From: Cercophora sp. LCS_1
Lineage: Eukaryota; Ascomycota; Sordariomycetes; Sordariales; Lasiosphaeriaceae
Direction: 5' to 3'
Length of the DNA: 64,000 nt
NCBI GenBank assembly: GCA_036250225.1
Contig: JAPZLL010000028.1
Span: 1 to 64,000 of the forward strand
A model generated the notes under the pieces. It had not been told where the DNA came from. It did no database searches and was given only the letters and a program-made list of their open reading frames with translations. Made by a program: the position numbers and the translations under genes. Each line of letters starts with the position of its first letter. The stretch's first letter is position 1. Shown in pieces: positions 29,726 through 41,945 of the stretch.

Positions 29726-30657
29726 TTTCGTGTCGGTGAGGATTGTTGGAAAAAGGGGTCGGGGCTGGGTTGGGTTGACGAGTGGAAATTGGCGTTGGCG
29801 GAGGGAGAAAATTGGGGATGCACGTGCGGGGTCATGTGATACCCCTACGGATGACCTCTTTCGTTTTCTGAGCGGTTGAGTCTGGTGAGGGAAGGTGCTC
29901 GACAAAAATGTGAAGTGTGATCTCCGTGCGAGGAAGATAGATATCGGCAGTTTTAAGTAGATAAATAATTGACTCACGTCTCTTGGGAATAAAATAGCTG
30001 TCGTGCTTGAGGTTGTCAGTGGCAATTCCCTCAACATGACCTGTTTACTCCCTCGGCCAACTGCGGGTCTGAAAACAGCGGCTGTGCTCCCAGGTAGTCG
30101 AGCTTAAACGGATAATCTCTTGCGAAGAATTAACACGCGGTGGGATGCCGAGTGGCGGAGGCAATCGCAGGGAAGAAGCGACAAGATATGTCGTCTTATA
30201 CTCCAAAAGAATTCGCACAATTGAACGATGAAGCGAATGATCATCAAATTCCTTGAGAGAATCTCTATGTGACAGGTAGGTTCGAGGGAATGACCGAGAA
30301 CTTTTGGTCTAGTGTAGTCTTCAAAAGAGGCCTTCGATTGTCGCTGTCTCAGGCGTGTCTGTCTCCGTGCCTTACCAAGACAAGGTAGCTAGCTCGATTT
30401 CTTACCGCCGCAGTCACATCTTATTGCCGCTGCATCTCAGTTCACCAAATCCGGGATAGAAGCCGTGACATCGTCGTCGACTAAGACATCATGTTGCAAC
30501 TCAAGGTGAGAGATCGCATCGAATTGTTTCCTTAGCTAAGGGACTGAGATATCAAAGAGAGCATTTCCATCTCCGCTAAGTCTCCGCCCTCCTTCCTAAA
30601 CGCGACCACACCAGTCTTGATATCCCGTCCCGTCCCTTATCCCATTTTCCATGCCGC
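29726..30657. other. Intergenic region
   Basis: Leader and promoter of the Rieske gene, then the 3' flank of the small secreted-protein gene. No further gene or repeat recognised. Confidence 0.45.
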
Positions 30658-30985
30658 TCAACAACCCTCCTCGCACGAACCGCAGCAATGGCTGAAAGCC
30701 TGGGTTAGCAGGTTCAGGATATGGACACAAGGATAAAACTTACCCAGCCAAGCAGCAGCCGCCGCCAAAGGGATCACCGCATCTCTGCTGGCCCCAGTTG
30801 ACACAGTCCTCGTTCGCTGTGCAGGTCGGCCTGTCGTCGTTACGGTTGATGTAGGTAGGGAGACGGAAGGCCGAGCGAGGCTCCATGTTGACGGCGTCCT
30901 GGGATTTGTCGGTGACGGGGGCGGCTGTGGCTGCAGACAGGAGGAGGGTGGCCACGAAGGCGAGGGCGAGCTTGGCAGAGAACAT
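30658..30985 (-). CDS. Small secreted cysteine-rich protein
   Basis: Minus-strand exons 30985-30744 and 30691-30658 are joined over a 52-nt intron (GTAAGT, TGCTAAC branch site, TTTCAG) and encode 91 residues. Residues 1-21 (MFSAKLALAFVATLLLSAATA) form a clear signal peptide, followed by a short pro-like stretch. The mature end has nine Cys: PTCTANEDC, QRCGD, GGGCCLAG and, from the tiny second exon, HCCGSCEEGC. Without splicing, the protein stops at CCLAG; the splice adds four more Cys, which supports the model. An earlier acceptor (CCCAG) would give a basic, Cys-free tail instead. Size and Cys density fit secreted effectors or antimicrobial-type peptides, but no family is recognised. A TATA-like element lies upstream (31130-31137). 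Confidence 0.78.
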
Positions 30986-32846
30986 GGTGATGAGATGTAT
31001 GGTGTTGATAAAGGTTGATAGTAGTGTTGTAGATATTGGTGAAGAGGTGGAGTTCTTTCGGGTAGAGGAGCTGTTGATGATGTTGATATCCAGAAGAGAA
31101 AGAAGGGGAAGAGGCGTAGATCTTGTGGATTTATATAGACCGGTCTCTCTGTTCCGAACTACCAGGCTCGAGTGAATCGACGAAGAACTGAGGTCTGGTG
31201 GTATATCCAAAATCCAGATGAGATGAGAAAGTTTGAGAACATGAATACCAAGGGAATGAGCCAGAGATGGATTGATGCCCCCAAGGCGAGGCCATCACCA
31301 GGCTTGTATGACGACAAACAAGCAAACAACATGGGGCTAAATGCCAAGAGGCCGGGTCCATGGGGACAAACAACCCTGTGATACCCCGGATCCAGCGAGT
31401 AGCACACTTCGGTTCGAAGACTTCACCGTCAAGATGCCCTCGGCGACTGGTATGGGTGGCCGAAGCGGTGCGGGTGCCCGAGATCCGTCGATCCGATTGA
31501 AGATCGCACCAAATCGCAACGGGCATACCGTTGGTGCCGTTCCAGGTCCAAGGTCTCGGGGCCAGCTCAAACCGCATCCCGAGTTGCAACCTGATCGGAT
31601 CGCTCCGACGTCAACCGCACACTTCGTCCCGGCCGAGGCTCTTGACGAACGTCATGCGCGAACCCCGCACCAACACCAAGTTCCAACCGAAACAACCCAG
31701 TCTGGATCATCTGCGACTCAGAAGGGGCTTTTGCCGTGACACACACTTGGCGGTCGAGCATGAAGTAAAACACTCCAGGCTGGTCCCGACTGGCACCGCT
31801 AGGTTTGGTGAGAGTGACGTTTGACGAAAAGGCTCTCTCTCAAATTCGGCGCGCGCAAACAAAGGGGCAGGGATGTTTTACCTTTCCTCGCATCAGAGCG
31901 ACCAACAACCTCGCACGCACAACTCCCTCGACATCAAGTAGTCTGCCAAGTTAATCACCCCGGCTCGACTGTCCCGGTACCATAAACCAAGGCCGCCCAG
32001 CTCCATAGTGCCGATCATCTTCCGTGTCAGTGAGATCTTCAGACTGGCTGATGATCAAGGGTGTATTCATTGGCAGGAAGGCCGCGGTCGTCATCAAGGG
32101 CCCTGTCTCGGAGCGAGAATGGAGCTGGATGGGCGGTGGGGACGAGGGTGCGGAACTTGAACTGGGTGAACAGCAATACTGGGTGGGTTCTAGCAATTTT
32201 GAAACTTAGCATGGCTGCTCTGCTATCGATTCTCAGTTGGAGGACTTGGGAATTGGGGAGATTTCTAGGTCTGCCGCCGAGTCAACTGCCACAACTCTGA
32301 GGGTCGCCCATCGCCTGACAAGCAATCCGCAAGCCTTGATTGCATAGAAAAGTATAGATATCGCCTCGATCTGGACTCGCCAAACGGTTGCAGGACGTGT
32401 TGAGCGAACCCCTCTCTCCTCAGGGCAATTTGTCCCGCTGTGGTAGGCTGAAGACGAAAAACCCGGCAACGGAAGATCTATTGACGCTCGCAGTGGTCGA
32501 ATTTGAACTTGAAAAATATGCTGCGAATTCTTAACATTTTAACAAGTGTCTTCAAGCCACTGAAAGAATTGCCTATAGCGTCATCACATTCCGCTGCCCG
32601 AGGAGAAGAAAGGCGCTGAGGGGTCATCAGCTTTTCTGTTTGGCACTTCCCCGTCCCGGGTCGTGGGGTGGTGGGGTTGACGCCAGCGTTCGGTCAGCCA
32701 CGCTGATTGGCCGCCCACCGAGGTGTGGCTAAGCGAGGCCCGGTCCGTGCCTGGGCCGCCTTCTCGATCGGCCGGCAAAAAGTTGGAGCTCTCGTGCTTG
32801 ACGCGACTTGAAGCAACCATCAAAGCCAATTCAGTCAACAGTCAAG
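30986..32846. other. Intergenic region between small secreted protein and Prp19 genes
   Basis: About 1.9 kb with no supported gene. A minus-strand TATATAAA at 31130-31137 lies about 145 bases upstream of the secreted-protein ATG. The several 60-130-codon open frames here have no domain or sensible composition. Confidence 0.45.
31130..31137 (-). promoter_or_regulatory. TATA box of the small secreted-protein gene
   Basis: TATATAAA on the minus strand, about 145 bases upstream of the ATG at 30985. Confidence 0.5.
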
Positions 32847-34495
32847 ATGCTTTGCGCACGTATGTGATGCCCACGCGCCCATAGCCTTGATGTTGATGCT
32901 GACCATATCGCACAGTATCCGGAGAGATCCCCGAGGAGCCTGTAGCTTCGAGGAAAACAGGTTCGTCGCAACCAGGCAGCACTCGCGCGAGGCGCACTAA
33001 GCCCGCTAACATCTGGTCACAGGCGCTGTGTTTGAGAAGCGGTTGGTCCTCAAATACATCGAAGAGAATGGCAAAGAGCCCGGGACCGATGACGAGTTTC
33101 ACCCCGACGACCTCCTCGAGATCAAGACGGCGCGCGTCGTTCGACCAAGACCACCAAACTTCACCTCCGTCCCATCCCTCCTCAAGGCGTTCCAGGACGA
33201 GTGGGACGCTCTTGTCCTAGAGTCGTACAATACCAAAGAGCAATTGGCGCGAACGAGAGAAGAGCTGGCAACGGCCCTGTACCAGCACGATGCTGCCGTT
33301 CGAGTGATCGCGCGATTGACCAAGGAGCGAGACGAGGCGCGCGACGCCCTCTCCAAGGTGACCGTTGCGCCCGCTGGAGAGACAGGCGACGATGCGATGG
33401 CGGTCGATGACGAGGGTCTTCCCGAGAACCTAGTGGCACATATTGAGGAAACCCAGGCACAGTATGTTCCTCTCAGACCACACATGCGTGGCCGGTCGCT
33501 AATGCAGCTGCAGATTATCAAAGGGCCGGAAGAAGCGCCCTATTCCCCAGGAGTGGGTGAAACCAGACGAGGTTGCAAGCTTCCAACAACTCGACTTTAC
33601 CGACCTTTCTGTCACCAACGCCACCTCACTCGACGTTCAACCTCCCTACGCCGCCATTAGCGGCTCCGATGGCAAGGTTGACGTCTATTCAATTACACAG
33701 AATACGGTGGAGCGGTCGCTTGACGTCGGCGCCCCGATCACAGCTACTGTCTGGACGGGCTCCAATGTCATCCTGGCCACCGCAACCGGTGCGGTAAAGG
33801 TTTACCATAACGGTAATGGGATAGCCCACTATAAATCGCACGCTGGCGCCGTAACTGGCCTAGCGCTGCATCCTGGAAAGCGTATCTTGGCATCTGTCGG
33901 CGTTGACAAGAGCTTTGTGTTCTACGATCTCGTGACGCTGACACAGGTCTCGCGCGTCCACACAGACTCGTGTATGTTTTACCATGCCCCTCGCATTCGC
34001 AGACGCTAACTTCTTGCAGCCTTGACTGCTTGCGCGTTTCATCCTGATGGCCACCTGTTTGCTGCTGGCACGCAAAATGGTGACATTAAGGTCTTCCACG
34101 CCAGTAGCGGCGAGGAGGCTGCCGTCTTCCCTCTCGGTCCCCCGGTCCAAGCGCTCGTATTCTCGGAAAACGGCATCTGGTTCGCGGCTACCGGCAAGGG
34201 GCAAACGACGGTGACGATCTTCGATATTCGCAAACAAGGAGATGCTGCTCAGATCAAGGAGCTTCAGACAGGCGACGCTCAATCGCTGGCTTGGGACTAT
34301 ACTGGCCAGTTCCTGGCGACTGGAGGCTCTACAGGCATCACTGTTCAGCAATATCTTAAGAGCTCGAAGTCGTGGTCGGAGCCCCTCAGGAGTAGCATCT
34401 CGAGCGTGGCTGTGCAATGGGGAGAGGACGCCAAGGCGTTGGTCGCCGTGAGCAAGGACGGCGTGGTGTCGGTGTTGGGGTCAAAGGAGGAGTGA
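32847..34495 (+). CDS. prp19: Pre-mRNA-processing factor 19 (U-box E3 ligase with WD40 domain)
   Basis: Five exons (32847-32859, 32916-32960, 33023-33461, 33514-33971, 34020-34495) encode 476 residues, the normal length. The N-terminal U-box starts MLCALSGEIPEEPVAS and includes FEKRLVLKYIEENG; U-box folds lack zinc ligands. A Prp19-type coiled-coil follows (SLLKAFQDEWDALVLESY, then Arg/Glu-rich helix to about residue 150), the segment that drives tetramerisation and Cef1/Cdc5 binding. The linker KGRKKRPIPQEW leads to a WD40 propeller (about 215-476; ALHPGKRILASVGVD, AFHPDGHLFAAG, AWDYTGQFLATGG). Prp19 is the core of the NineTeen complex, which stabilises the active spliceosome and acts as a ubiquitin ligase. 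The first exon of only 13 nt is unusual but gives the conserved start. This gene is conserved and looks fully intact, in contrast to its neighbourhood. Confidence 0.95.
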
Positions 34496-35836
34496 TAGAG
34501 TATTGTGAAGTAGTAGTTCTTGGCTCGCAAAATGATACCTGGCATTCGGTGCTACGTTTCCCGGTCCTCGCTCAAGTACAAGTTTGTCCGCTCACCAAAG
34601 TCCAGGCCGTGTCAAGCGACGTCGTCACGACAAGTTATTTCGGTGTCTCGGGACTCTCCATTTGGGGGTCGCGCTGCACACCGCGTTTTCCGACCAACAG
34701 CGCCCAAAGTCGCCAAGACCGCGATTATGCTCGGATTCTCTGCGCTGGTACTGTAATTGCGAGAGGCCTTGAATTTGCGCCATGTTCGTCATAAGGCGTG
34801 GTGTGGGCAGGTTTGTGGTCAAGCTCGCGTTTGGCACTTGCGTGGGTGCCCTGCAGCGATAAGCGATAAGATCGAACGCCATCCCCTTGACCCCTGAGCG
34901 CACTGTGCGTGCCAAACACCATCGTCGAACCACCCTCCTCTCCGGAGATGCCTGAGCATCTCCGCTGTTTCCGAGAAACCCTTTTTGATAGCCTAGATCT
35001 GTCTCAATTTGCGAGCTTTGAACCCGAGAAAACGCCCTCGCAGCACCGAACTCCTGGTTGCCGGCGCCAGTGAACGATGGTGGTGGACCCCCCGGAACTC
35101 TTGCCTGCGATCTCATCTTCAAAACTTCAACCGCACAGTGTTTCCCATCCTATTGTGCTTTGACTCTATTGTCGCTATTGAGGCAGTGGAGAGGCCTTCC
35201 AACGCACACCACAAAACGGATACCCGGGATCTTGGTCCAAAAACCTACCTCTCGCTCTCTGACAACACTTCTTCCCTTCCTCAACAACTCTTTCAAGGAT
35301 TCTGCTATATCCAGCTCGCACGGCAGTGCCAACCAACGTAAGCATCACTTCGCTTCCCTCTTTCGCCCCTCGGTCTCGAGATCGGGTTTGCCTCCCACAG
35401 CCAGGGCTGGCGAGGCTCTTTGGGTCTCGGCCGCCATAGACCCCTGTCGCTGACGCAGCACGCCAAGCGGCAAGGGTGCGGCAACGGCGGCTGCGCTTAA
35501 GTCCGACCGACAACAAACGCCAAGTTCGCCATCGTTGACATCTTCGCAGCGATAACCAACCTTCACGACCCCCCCACCGTCCGTCGCTGTCGGCCAACAA
35601 CAAGCAACGCCCTTCCATCTCGAGTGTATTGGAGACTCGGTTCCCTCGCTTCGCGGTCGTTGTAAGCCTCTCCGTTTCTTTCACACCTGCGCGCCGAGCC
35701 CCGGACGACCCCTCGCCGATGCCTTTTGCGGCGTGCAGGGGCTCGAAAATCGAGGCCGTCTTTGTCCGCCATACCAACCTCGAACCCGCACAAAGCCACT
35801 GACATGCGTTCGGTCAATAGCTAGCTTTAGAGAAAA
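34496..35836. other. Intergenic region upstream of the STUbL gene
   Basis: About 1.3 kb without a supported gene. The last 300 bases are pyrimidine-rich and may contain a 5' leader intron ending in a TAG just before the ATG at 35837, but I cannot fix its start. Confidence 0.4.
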
Positions 35837-37624
35837 ATGGAGTACCTACCAGACGACGATGACTGGTCCGACGACGACCCTCTCCCTCATATTCAACCGT
35901 CCCCGCGTCGCGATGTTCGGACTCCCCGCGCCCTCATCTCACTGTCGCCCGAGAGCGACGTTTATGTTCACCCAGATAGACTGGGTATCTTGAGCGGCCT
36001 GGATTCGGATTCAGAAGAGTCCGAGATTCCCTCTCCCGCTCAGCTCAACCAACGATCCGATACTGTCGAATCCGATTCTCCTCGATCGCAAGCGTTTGAC
36101 GACGTGAACACGCGAAGTAATAGTGCAGCTTTGTCGGAGGATTCGCTGTTTGTCGACCAGGACGATCACATTGTCGAGAATATTGTCGACCGCGCCGCCC
36201 GACTTGAGCGGGCTGCGAATCGTGCGAGGGCGATTAGGAGACGCCACGCAGATCTCGCGGGGCTCAACAACGTCGACGCTTTTCGGAGACGAAGCCAGAG
36301 CGGCGAGAGGGCTCAAAGGGACCCGACTCCCCGCGCGGGACGTCGCAGGCGCAGGGCAGGAGAAGGCGAGGACGAGTTGGTGGAAATGGAAGTTGTTGCG
36401 TCGAGACCTCCTCTACCTGCTCTACCCCGAAACAGCCGCACCGCCAACTGGGTCAACAGCCAGCCCAACAGCCGAGCCTCCGCCAACAGCCGGGCCTCCG
36501 GACCCGCGCGGGTCCCCGCGAATGCGGCTGTTATTGACCTCACCGCCGAGGACGACGACGGAGACGAGCCGGAGGTGGTAATTATTTCTGGCCCTAATCG
36601 CCCACGCCGCCAAATTCCTCCTCGCAACCCCTCTCGCAACAGCAACAACAATCTGCATCGCAATAACAACAACCGTACCCAAACAGTCATTGATCTCACA
36701 GAGGCTGACGACATGGATAACGGTCGGCCTTTCGAGGCCATGCGAGCTCGAGCCTCCTACGGCCTGCGTGGCAACAACAACAATCGCAACAACCAGGCGA
36801 ACAATGAGGATGCAGCCAACAACGACGCCGATGTCTACGTTAACCGCCGCGCCGAGCACAACCCAGTGCACAACAACCACAACAATGGTCCTGGTGTAGG
36901 TAACGCTGTGCATCCGATCGAGTTGCTTGATGATGATGACGAGGAGGACGACGATTTGTTTGGAGACAACGCTTTAGTTGGCATGGTTAGGAACGTGTTC
37001 ATGAATGGGTTTCACAACGTCTTTGGCCTTCTTGGCCGGGCCAACCCCCTCGACCCCGATCGACTCCGAGGTGACGCCCATGGAGTCAACCCCGCCCCTC
37101 TCTATCCCGCTGTTTTGAACCCAGTTCTGAACCCGCTTGCGGAAAACTTGCCCAACTTTAACTACCAGGCAAATGGGTACAACAACAATGCTGACAAGGA
37201 GTTTAAGGAGCCTACCCCTCCGGCTGAGGGCTTTGGCCGCAACGCTGGCGAGGATGAGTACTACGTCTGTGCCGGCTGCGATGAGGAACTTGCCTACGAT
37301 CCGGCCTTGCCTCCCCGTCAGCCTGAGGAGAGCCCCAAGAAGCGTCGCAAGACCCAGCATAAGGAGCAGCCCGAGCATCACTTCTGGCTCTTGAAGGACT
37401 GCGGCCACGTATGGAGCTTGTTCCCACGTTGTTGATCCTGACTGCTAACCCCTGGTGCCTAGGTTTACTGCAACGTTTGCTTTGTTACTCGCAACAAGGC
37501 AAACGAGACCAAGTTCACGCAAAAGACCAACCCGAGCGGAAGAAGCAAGCGGATTGTCTGCGCTGTCGATGACTGCCATATCGAGGCGCAAGGTAGAAGC
37601 GCGTGGATTGGCCTCTTCTTGTGA
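35837..37624 (+). CDS. SUMO-targeted ubiquitin ligase-type RING protein (Slx5/Rfp-like)
   Basis: Exons 35837-37408 and 37463-37624 (54-nt intron, GCTAAC branch site) encode 577 residues. The RING is C-terminal and split by the intron: C478-x2-C481, C522-x-H524-x2-C527-x2-C530, C557-x4-C562, ending SAWIGLFL. Four SUMO-interacting-type motifs, hydrophobic cores next to acidic runs, lie at VIDL 232-235, VVII 247-250, VIDL 284-287 and IELL 361-364. Tandem SIMs plus a terminal RING of this shape match Slx5 of budding yeast and Rfp1/2 of fission yeast, which pair with Slx8 to ubiquitinate SUMOylated nuclear proteins during DNA repair. The N-terminal 230 residues are acidic, then Arg-rich, and the middle is Asn-rich and disordered. 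Family assignment is by architecture. A decayed copy of exon 2 lies downstream. Confidence 0.83.
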
Positions 37625-39294
37625 GGCAGTACCTCCCATGTGAGGACCAGGGTTTTCTTTGGGTGGGATGGGTCTTGTTTTCTAGCAGCTTGTGCTTGGA
37701 CGGCGTTTGGGTGGGAAGCATAGCGTCGGAGCATGGTTTGGGGGTAGCCAACCCCCTTGATATACCCGAATAGACCTGGTGGCCCTATGTCTTGTGTCTG
37801 GTGATGCTTTTTGGTGTTTTGGGATGTGATAGCAGCGGTGCCGCATCGTAATATTCTCGCCACCCACTTCCCCTTGTTGCACGGCTTGCTTCCCGGCCCT
37901 TTGCTCGCATTATGAGTCTTCCCTTAATCCCCTACTTCTCCTCCTGCCCTTCTTCATATCTCCAGCTTAATACCCTCACCATTGCCCGCATTGTGCTTTT
38001 CACTCCGAGTGCTTCCCTTCCCCCTCGCTTTTATTTTTCCCACCTGGCCTTTGCCCACCTTGATGCCCTGCTTCCTTCCCCCCCCCGCCTTTTCCCATTT
38101 ACCTAGCTCAACGTATTGTACTATCAACAATTACAACACTGACAGCAGGCTCAGGACAGAAGCACCTGGGTTAACGTCTTGCTCCAAAGGCTTCCTGCTG
38201 CCTCCCTGGCTTCTCAAACCCCAGCCTCGGACAGGAAGATCTACTTCGTCACCCGCCGGGCAACAAGGCCAGCAAGAGCAAGTTTGTCCACAACACAATC
38301 CCGAGCGGCAGAAGCAAGCGAACCACCCCACCAACGAACTGCCACACCGAGGCTCAAGGCAGAAGCGCGATGGGGGGCCCTTCTTGGGGCTTTTCGCCGC
38401 TTCCTGGCTCAACCTGCTGGCAAGGGCTTTGAGACCTGGATGGAGGCACCCGGGCTGGATCGTTTGTTGTGCTCCTTTGTGCCTGGGTATGGGCAGCTTT
38501 GTGAATTTTCCACGATGGGAACATACTGAGGAGGATTGTTTGCGCCCCTGTTCCTTGCCACTCGGAACGTCTGCTTCCATGTTGCTTGTATCGCTTCCTT
38601 TTTCTACCGGTGATTTTTTTCTGCTCCTTGTCGGCTTGCATGTCCTGTTTTTACCTATTCTTTTCGCTGCTCGCTAGTCTTGATGTGCTTGTCTTGATGT
38701 GCTTGTCCCGCCTGCGTGGTTTCGATCCATCCCCATGTGTTTCCTGAATGCATGTCTCTGTTCGGCTTGGCGCTCTACCTCAAGCCCTGTTCCTTGGCGT
38801 TTGCTTGCTTGTTTGCTTGTCTGTAGCTCGCATGCATGCCGCATTCGTCTCTTCCTTTGACGCATCGTTCCTTGCATGGAGTTTGGACCAGTCCTGGCTG
38901 CATCATCAAGCTGCACATCATGTTTGCAGATGCCGCACTTGCACAGTTTGCACCTTCCCTTCGGGTTTCGATCCTGGCCCACACATTTTTGGTGCTCAGG
39001 ATTATGAGCCCTCCCTGCAATCTCGTCGCATGCTGATAAGGGCTTTTCTGACCGGCGCCAGGCTGCCCATCGGCTTTTCCCCGATTCATGCTGAGTTGGA
39101 TGCCGCGAAGCACCGGCACCAGTCTGAGCGGTCGCCACCAAGATAGGCTCGGGAACCAAAACCCCACAGCCAGCACACCACCTGCTTTCAAAATTTCCAT
39201 TCCTCAAATTATATTACCAAAACATTTGTCCCACCCCAACACCTGGCTAACCGAACCAACCAAACAACCATCTTTCCTATGTGTGTGTTCGGGG
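37625..39294. other. Intergenic region between STUbL gene and unknown four-exon gene
   Basis: Contains the exon-2 relic (38236-38400) and otherwise no supported gene. A short direct repeat (two CTTGATGTGCTTGT copies) lies near 38678-38707. Confidence 0.45.
38236..38400 (+). pseudogene. Decayed duplicate of the STUbL last exon
   Basis: Aligns by eye with exon 2 of the preceding gene (37463-37624): FVTR, then NKASKSKF for NKANETKF, IPSGRSKR for NPSGRSKR, NCHTEAQGRSA for DCHIEAQGRSA. It contains small insertions and deletions, one right after FVTR, and the first zinc-ligand pair of the exon is gone. The CAVDDC ligand pair is replaced by Pro/Thr. This is a local partial duplication, not a separate gene. 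Confidence 0.75.
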
Positions 39295-41945
39295 CTAAAA
39301 ACTCTCCGTCTCCTTCCCCTTCCCCTTCCTCTCATGCATATGCTCACAACCCTCCTCCCAAGCCGCCGCATTCTTCCGTCCCCTCGGCCCAAGAACCCTA
39401 CCCACCCACCCAAGTGCACCAACCTCGCCCTCACTATCAACACTACACCGTTCCTCCGTATCCGCAATCCTAATCTCCTTCCCGCGTCGGCCAATAATCT
39501 CCTGCGCAACCCCGGAAACCGCATACCTCATGGCGCACAAGTCACCCACCTCATCCACAACCATCAACCGATCAAGCCGCTGCTCCAGTCTTCCCAAGTT
39601 CCAAAACGTAAACCCATCAAAAGCAGGGAATTTTGCCAGCCCCTTGACGACATGGAAGCGTGCCCTTGTACAGACGCAACAAAACCGCGCAAACGGTCTG
39701 AAGTTGAAGAGAGGATGTGTGTCGATCTTGGCAATCCCCGCTGCCCCAAAGAGGGTACTCACCTTTTTCCCCACCGGTCCTAGACCACCCGTCATGACGA
39801 TCCCATTCGCAGCTTGGGTTGGGTTTAGCGGCTCGGGCGAGACGGAATCGAGAATGTCGTGGAAGATGGATGCTTGTTCGAGGAGGATGGAGCAGGTTGC
39901 TTGGATGCGCATGCTGCATTGGGGGAGGAGTTCTTCATGGAAGCGGTGGAAGGCTTGGTTGCGGGTGGCGGGGGGGCATTGGGTGAAGGGAAGGCGGAGG
40001 ATGGCGTTGATGTCGTCGAGTTCGGACATGAAGTCGCGGAGGGCCGAGAGGGCGTGCATGGTTGTGCCGACGGAGGTTGCCAGGGCGTGGTTGTCGGAGG
40101 GTGTTAGGGGGGGTGGTTTGGGGGGCTGTCACTCCTGTCAGTCACGGGATGAAATGGGGTGAGGGAGAAGGCCTACCGGGGACGTGGTTGTCGCCACCGT
40201 CGCAAGAGACGACGTCCTGGAAGGCGGCGGACCAGACGGAAGATTCAACGCCGGAAGCCGTGGACAGGACGGCGACCGCCTTGGTTTCCGTCTCGACGAA
40301 GGCGTGGTAGTCGGTATCGTCTCCGGCGTCGTCGTCTCAGCCGTCTCAACCCCTGGCATTTCCCGAAACGTTTCCCGCGACGAAAACTTGGGCTTCTTCC
40401 TCAACGCCCTCACACTCACCGGCCGCTCCTCATTCCCGGAAATCCCTAACCCAGAGATAAATTCACCCGTCCCATCCCCACCCTCAATGAACGGAATGCT
40501 CAATCTCGGCGGCGGCGTCAAACTCCTCTTCCTTGAACTCCCCGCCTGCAAACAGCTCCGCCCACTATCACACCCGCAATTCCGCTCACTATCGCTTCCG
40601 ATCCCGCTATCCCTATCCCCATACACCTTCTTCTCAGCAGCAGCCTGCGCCTGTAGACTCTTCAGTTGCCACGACAAGTCATATCCGTTCACATAGCGCA
40701 TGCAGTACCGCTGCACTTCATACCCGAACGCAACAAGCGGGTTATGCAACCGCTGAAACATCTCGCGGTACCGATTCGTTAAAAAACCAACACTTTTTCC
40801 CGTTCGCGGATCACACGCAAAAGCAGTCACCATCTGCGTGAACAAGCGCTCCTCGATATGCCAGTTGAATATGGCCCGCTGGAGCGGCGTCGCCTCCATC
40901 ATTGCCGCCATACGATCATGCGTGAGTGTTACCGCCCGCGGGGTGTCACGGGTGTTATCCTCCTCGTCTGCCTGGGCGCCGCTGTCGGTTGCGCTGGGTG
41001 GGGTGTCGCCGTCCAAAGAGGGGACAGCGGTCGCGCGGGAGACCTGTTTGCCTTTGGATTTGAGGAAAGTACCAACACTTACACCTGAGCCGGGGGACGC
41101 GGGGATGCCGAAATCGAGACCGAGGCTGGTCACGTCTGCGGGTACCTGGGGGAGGAAGTATGAGGGGTCGTAGCGTGCCAGGGTGTATTCGTGGGTGCTT
41201 TTTGGGGTGGGCGTGGACAGGGCCGTGTCGGTGCTGCCGTAGGAGATGGCGTGGTCGAGAACTCGCGGGGTTGAGGCGCGTGAGGGGGCGGGGTCGTTGA
41301 TGGAGAGGTAGGCGTGCATTGCGTTGGCGATGGAGCGTTCTTCGGTCGAGTAGGTGCCGTATGTTGTCGGTGGCGGGATGTGCGGAGCTGGCGTCGGCAG
41401 CGGTTCGGTTTCGACTGAGTTTTCCGAGATGGTTTCCATTGTGCGGTGGCCGCGGCGGAGGTGGGGCCCTGGCGGCCAGTGGTTGAAGTCTGCGGTTGGT
41501 GGTGCTGGGGTGGTCAGTTGTGATGGGAGAGAAGATGAGATGGTGATGTCTTACACTCTGGCGAGGACGGGTTGAACTCTTGGTACAGGGCCCGTGGGTT
41601 CTCGGATAGCTTGGAGGGGGCACGGCGGAGGGACGAGGCTGGGATGTCAGTGTTGTTCTGGAGGGATCATGATCGAGGAAGGGAATCAATACCTTTGCCG
41701 CTGTCATCGGATGGTCGGTGGAGGGATGATGCTGTCGATGTCAGGCTGGGTGATGTCGACCTCGACGGCAATGGCTCACCTCGCCCCGGGACCGAGGCTT
41801 TAGCAGGACCGTCGGCTATCATGTTGGAGGTGTTGTCGCTGAGGCTGTACCGGGTGGATCCAAGGGTCGGAGAGTCGGGAATGCCCTCGCTCGAGAGTCG
41901 CTGGCGATTACGGGACGCTAGCAGCCTTGCACAGGGTAGGGCCAT
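39295..41945 (-). CDS. Conserved-looking fungal protein of unknown function
   Basis: Minus-strand exons 41945-41693, 41638-41555, 41504-40177 and 40125-39295 are joined over introns of 54, 50 and 51 nt; phases agree at every junction. The result is 831 residues. I do not recognise the family. The N-terminal 130 residues are Ser/Pro-rich (ALYQEFNPSSPES, FNWHIEERLFTQMVTAF further on). A helical, conserved-looking block lies around residues 320-410 (LTNRYREMFQRLHNPLVAF, EVQRYCMRYVNGYDLSWQL), then a disordered Ser/Pro-rich stretch. The last exon has a second helical block (ALRDFMSELDDINAILRLPF, CSILLEQASIFHDIL). A GTGAGT inside the last exon near 39762 could mark an extra intron that would shorten the C-terminus. 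No signal peptide or membrane segment is visible. Confidence 0.68.

Noticed and set aside
29726..30037. N-terminal extension of the Rieske protein
   Set aside because: The frame is open, but the added sequence lacks a clear targeting signal and the family start is at MSWNPFRV; treated as leader.
31341..31739. 132-codon frame between the small secreted protein and Prp19 genes
   Set aside because: No domain, no signal peptide, composition close to random GC-rich DNA, overlaps frames on both strands.
34417..34794. Plus-strand 125-codon frame overlapping the 3' end of the Prp19 gene
   Set aside because: An out-of-frame shadow of the last Prp19 exon running into its 3' flank; no motif.
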